From NCBI GenBank assembly GCA_026398575.1, contig JAPLSP010000348.1:1-8259 (forward strand): a stretch of DNA of 8,259 nt, in the 5' to 3' direction. The position numbers and the translations under genes are program-made. Each line of letters begins with the position of its first letter. Positions within the stretch are counted from its first letter, which is position 1. This stretch comes from Candidatus Sumerlaeota bacterium. Its GTDB lineage: Bacteria > Sumerlaeota > Sumerlaeia > JADFCT01. The notes beneath the pieces are model-generated. The model was given only the letters and a program-made list of their open reading frames with translations, was not told the DNA's origin and made no database searches. Shown in pieces: positions 5,579-8,259 of the stretch.

Positions 5579-6319
5579 TTATTTCTGCTTCAAACTGTCG
5601 GTAAATTCCTTCCACAGCTCATCCAACGTCTTGCCGGTATAGTCCTTGAAAAGTTCTTCGCGATACCGGTTGCGGCGCAAGGCGTCATTCAGTTTCTTGA
5701 CGATACCCTCGTCTTTCTTTTCGACCAGCCACGCCAGGAACGCCCCGGTAGTTTGATAGCCTTGATTATATTGCGCCTTGTCCGGATTGACACGCGGGCG
5801 CTTCCCCTTCGGCTCATACATCCAGAAGCGGACATAGTCGGCGATGCCCTCGACCAGCCAGCTCGGTTTGCTATAGGGCGGCTGCGGACTGCCGCGATAT
5901 TGCTGCGCGACGTGCGCCAGCTCATGCATGACGGCGCCGATGTCCTCCGGCTTTTTCAGGAACCACTCGGGCGCCAGCTGAATCCACGCGCCCCTTGTAT
6001 CCGCGATCCCCTTCTTATCTTTGACAATCGTGATCCTGACGTCGCGCGGTGGCGTGAAACCGTCGGCGCGCAGGTATTCGGCGGCCTTGGGATAAAACAT
6101 GTTGGCGTCTTTTTCAACGCGCCCGGCCCACGCCTTCATCTCAGGGACTTGCGAGTACTCCATCTGAATCACAAAGGTGGTGGCCTGGGCTTGAGCTTGG
6201 GATTGGGCTTGGACCTTACTGTCACTGGACACGCTTTCGGCGAAAGCAACCGGCGGCGCGATCAACAGGATTGCGACTAAGGTAATTATGCAGGACAACA
6301 AAAATTTACGCTGGGGCAT
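5579..6319 (-). CDS. Secreted basic-secretory-protein family peptidase-like protein
   Basis: The 246-residue product has a clear signal peptide: MPQRK, a hydrophobic stretch (about 6-21) and a likely cut after PPVAFA (residue 27). A Gln/Ala repeat linker (36-46) follows, then a domain (about 50-246) resembling the plant basic secretory protein family. H132-E-L-A-H136 is a zincin-type HExxH motif and WLVEGIADYVRFW (from 154, with E157) is the downstream family signature. Proteins of this family are regarded as metallopeptidase-like; the substrate is unknown and the location should be periplasmic or extracellular. I chose the ATG at 6319 because GGAG lies seven bases upstream and it puts the signal peptide at the N-terminus; the in-frame ATGs at 6337 and 6361 have no such site. 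It converges on the 4,6-dehydratase gene with an 19-base gap and no obvious terminator between them. Confidence 0.85.
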   Translation of the reverse strand: MPQRKFLLSCIITLVAILLIAPPVAFAESVSSDSKVQAQSQAQAQATTFVIQMEYSQVPEMKAWAGRVEKDANMFYPKAAEYLRADGFTPPRDVRITIVKDKKGIADTRGAWIQLAPEWFLKKPEDIGAVMHELAHVAQQYRGSPQPPYSKPSWLVEGIADYVRFWMYEPKGKRPRVNPDKAQYNQGYQTTGAFLAWLVEKKDEGIVKKLNDALRRNRYREELFKDYTGKTLDELWKEFTDSLKQK

Positions 6320-6548
6320 TGTGTCACTCCATTTCATTGCGGACTTTGCGTTCCGCGCCAAATCGAATCATGAAGATGATTTTGGACGCAATGCTTTCTT
6401 TTATCGAGCAAGTCCGGCGCCAATCATATATGGCAGCATAAGAACTGGGATTTTTTCAGACTCTGTTAGAAAAATGTGCCGCACTGTGGCGCCAGAGAAT
6501 TAGATGGCTTGCTCATGGCGCCCGTGCCTGTTGCTGAAAATCCGTCCT
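6320..6548. other. Intergenic region upstream of the basic-secretory-protein gene
   Basis: There is no gene here. The base composition is more balanced than in the flanking genes. The leader of the secreted-protein gene must lie at its left end, but I found no promoter hexamers convincing enough to list. Short frames that cross it are unlike known proteins. Confidence 0.4.
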
Positions 6549-6631
6549 GATTCGCCCGATCCGCCCAATCCGTGTTCTATAACAAAAAATCAGATTGAGA
6601 TAGAACACGGATCGGGCGGATCGGGCGGATT
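6549..6631. repeat. Large inverted repeat with 32-base arms
   Basis: The left arm 6549-6580 and right arm 6600-6631 are reverse complements at 29 of 32 positions, with a 19-base A-rich loop (6581-6599). The inner ends read CCGTGTTCTAT and ATAGAACACGG. The outer parts are tandem CGGATCGGG units (two copies at 6609-6626). One internal mismatch and two wobble-type differences near the tips suggest an established element, not a recent copy. It could form a stable hairpin or DNA cruciform between the divergent secreted-protein and phosphoketolase genes. No T-run follows directly on either strand, so terminator function is uncertain. Confidence 0.8.
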
Positions 6632-6744
6632 ACCACGGATTTTTCCTTAGTTTGCTCGTACGGCAACACCTTGTCGTTCATTTTTTGACAATGCGATAGG
6701 GTATGCCAGGAAAGTATCCGAGTTATCCGAGTTATCCGTGGTTA
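6632..6744. repeat. ATCCG-type repeat units, tandem and inverted
   Basis: ACCACGGAT (6632-6640) is the reverse complement of ATCCGTGGT (6734-6742). Just before the latter, TATCCGAGT occurs twice in tandem (6715-6723 and 6724-6732) and a third, altered unit TATCCGTGG follows at 6733. Together with the adjacent large inverted repeat, whose arms also contain ATCCG, this forms a composite of related units over about 200 bases. The pattern is that of dispersed intergenic repeats and not of a gene. Confidence 0.55.
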
Positions 6745-6872
6745 AATTGCGGCCATGCAAGAAAAAAATCCCTTGATACAAAAGCCCTGCTGCAAATACT
6801 CGTGCGAACGATGAACGGCGCCGCAGCCGTTTTTTTGAGTTTTTATGAGTGACGAAAAAAAAGGGAGGCCTT
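6745..6872 (+). other. Leader region of the phosphoketolase gene
   Basis: This stretch of about 130 bases between the repeat cluster and the phosphoketolase ATG holds no gene. Just before the ATG at 6873 is AAAAAAAAGGGAGG, a strong ribosome site with four bases to the start. A second ATG at 6846 opens a different phase and is not supported. No confident promoter hexamers were found. Confidence 0.45.
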
Positions 6873-8259
6873 ATGAATGCGCCATTATCATCCGAATTGC
6901 TCCGCAAACTAAACGCCTACTGGCGCGCGGCCAACTATCTGTCGGTCGGGCAAATCTACCTGTTCGACAATCCGTTGCTGAAAGAGCCGCTCCAGGCAAA
7001 GCACATCAAGCCCCGCCTGCTCGGACACTGGGGGACCACGCCGGGATTGAACTTCATCTACGCGCACCTCAACCGCGTCATCAAAGAGCGCGACCTGAAC
7101 ATGATCTACGTCATCGGGCCGGGACACGGCGGCCCGGCGCTGGTCGCCAACGCCTACCTCGAAGGGACGTATAGCGAAGTCTATCCCAACATCTCGCAGG
7201 ATGAGGAAGGGATGAAACGGCTGTTCACGCAGTTCTCATTCCCGGGCGGGATTCCCAGCCACGTGGCGCCGGAGACGCCCGGTTCGATTCATGAAGGCGG
7301 CGAATTGGGATACGCCCTGTCGCATGCGTTCGGCGCGGCATTCGACAATCCCAATCTGATCGTGGCGGCTGTGGTCGGCGACGGCGAGGCTGAGACCGGC
7401 CCCCTGGCCACCAGCTGGCACTCCAATAAATTTCTCAACCCGATTGGCTACGCGCCGCGCTTTGTCGGCGCCGATGGTCCAGAGGCGCTGACCCTCGAGC
7501 CCACCGCCGCGCACCAGCAGATGGCGGCGACGCTTGATGAAGCAATCGCGGAGATCAAAAGCATTCAGGACGCCGCGCGCACAAAAGGCTTCCAGGATCG
7601 CCCCCGGTGGCCGATGATCATCCTGCGCTCCCCGAAAGGCTGGACCGGCCCTCATACCGTGGACGGCAAGCCGACCGAGGGAACGTTCCGTTCTCACCAA
7701 GTGCCGATGGCCGAGATGGACAAGCCCGAACACATCCAAATCCTCGAAACCTGGATGAAGAGCTACAAAGCGGAAGAGCTCTTCGACGCGACGGGCAGGC
7801 TCAAAGCGGAGCTGGCCGAACTGGCGCCCCAAGGCCTTCGCCGCATGAGCGCCAATCCTCATGCCAACGGCGGCGTCCTTCTGCGCGATCTGCGGATGCC
7901 CAACTTTGAAGACTATGCCGTGGACGTTCCCACGCCCGGCGCCGTGGACGCCGAGTCCTGCCGAGTCCAGGGACAGTTCATCCGCGACGTGATGAAGCTG
8001 AATTGGGACAGCGCCAACTTCCGCGTCTTCAGCCCGGACGAAACCAGTTCGAACCGCTGGGACGCCGTATTCGAGGTGACGAACCGTTGCTCGACGGCGG
8101 AAATCATTCCGATCGACGACCATGTCGCCGCGGATGGCCGGGTGATGGAGATGTTGAGCGAGCATCAATGCGAGGGTTGGCTCGAGGGGTATCTCCTCAC
8201 CGGCCGTCACGGATTTTTCTCCTGCTACGAGGCGTTCATTCACATCATCGATTCGATGT
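6873..8259 (+). CDS. xfp: Xylulose-5-phosphate/fructose-6-phosphate phosphoketolase, 3' end outside window, internal in-frame gap
   Basis: 462 codons of a usually about 790-830-residue thiamine-diphosphate enzyme that splits xylulose-5-phosphate (or fructose-6-phosphate) with phosphate into acetyl phosphate and an aldose phosphate. Matching stretches include [15 protein letters not shown] (16-30), [11 protein letters not shown] with H52, GPGHGGPA with H85, [16 protein letters not shown] with H140, [18 protein letters not shown] (169-186), PKGWTGP, RSHQVP, NPHANGG, and SEHQ with E430, then [17 protein letters not shown]. The ATG at 6873 follows GGGAGG. The frame is open throughout. Oddity: after NP (189-190) the protein goes straight to IGYAPRFV. 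About 38 residues that normally lie there (RTDGIVLPILHLNGYKIAN and the following helix) are absent. These include the Asn that completes the GDG...N cofactor motif, so the enzyme may be inactive or altered unless this is an assembly error. Confidence 0.93.
   Translation, partial: MNAPLSSELLRKLNAYWRAANYLSVGQIYLFDNPLLKEPLQAKHIKPRLLGHWGTTPGLNFIYAHLNRVIKERDLNMIYVIGPGHGGPALVANAYLEGTYSEVYPNISQDEEGMKRLFTQFSFPGGIPSHVAPETPGSIHEGGELGYALSHAFGAAFDNPNLIVAAVVGDGEAETGPLATSWHSNKFLNPIGYAPRFVGADGPEALTLEPTAAHQQMAATLDEAIAEIKSIQDAARTKGFQDRPRWPMIILRSPKGWTGPHTVDGKPTEGTFRSHQVPMAEMDKPEHIQILETWMKSYKAEELFDATGRLKAELAELAPQGLRRMSANPHANGGVLLRDLRMPNFEDYAVDVPTPGAVDAESCRVQGQFIRDVMKLNWDSANFRVFSPDETSSNRWDAVFEVTNRCSTAEIIPIDDHVAADGRVMEMLSEHQCEGWLEGYLLTGRHGFFSCYEAFIHIIDSM

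Noticed and set aside
6685..6713. TTGACA on the plus strand as a phosphoketolase promoter -35 box
   Set aside because: The bases at the expected -10 position (around AGGAAA) do not resemble TATAAT.
7236..8243. Long minus-strand open frame opposite the phosphoketolase gene
   Set aside because: The plus strand carries unmistakable phosphoketolase motifs throughout; the antisense frame shows no family features.

Overview
The window looks like a chromosomal segment from a free-living, uncultured-type bacterium. It is G+C-rich overall, has strong Shine-Dalgarno sites and carries dispersed inverted repeats between genes. The phylum cannot be fixed from the sequence. The S6 and S18 proteins carry long low-complexity tails, and the intergenic repeats (GCCGGC hairpins and ATCCG-rich palindromes) are of a kind I associate from memory with environmental genomes such as Chloroflexota, Planctomycetota and Acidobacteriota.

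Layout from left to right. Positions 1-68 form a long GC-rich inverted repeat cut by the window edge, followed by non-coding sequence. Positions 239-2594, minus strand, hold the classical operon rpsF-ssb-rpsR-rplI (transcribed right to left) ending in a strong intrinsic terminator at 239-268. The rpsF leader holds a GC-rich hairpin that could be a regulatory element, and the ssb-rpsR gap holds a repeat with a nested hairpin. Positions about 2700-4500 are visibly A+T-richer than both flanks. They carry a ComEC-type metallo-beta-lactamase-fold gene on the minus strand with its own good promoter and ribosome site. Behind it lie a 47-codon in-frame continuation after its TAA stop and a further short reading frame joined by an ATGA overlap. 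This block looks like a laterally acquired, partly eroded small operon placed just upstream of the ribosomal-protein operon.

Positions 4501-5559 (+) encode a LegB-type NAD-dependent sugar-nucleotide 4,6-dehydratase. Convergent to it, 5579-6319 (-) encodes a secreted HExxH peptidase-like protein of the plant basic-secretory-protein family. A roughly 550-base gap (6320-6872) contains a 32-base-arm inverted repeat and ATCCG repeats. From 6873 to the window end (+) runs the first 462 codons of a xylulose-5-phosphate/fructose-6-phosphate phosphoketolase.

The ribosomal operon is one functional unit for translation and replication; the other genes look independent of each other. The observations most worth following are three. 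The phosphoketolase appears to lack about 38 residues, in frame, exactly where the second half of its thiamine-diphosphate/Mg motif should be. The MBL gene has protein-like sequence continuing in frame beyond its stop and a coupled short frame behind that. S6 and S18, which bind each other on the ribosome, both carry roughly 90-100-residue low-complexity tails. No CRISPR array, tRNA, rRNA or transposase was seen.
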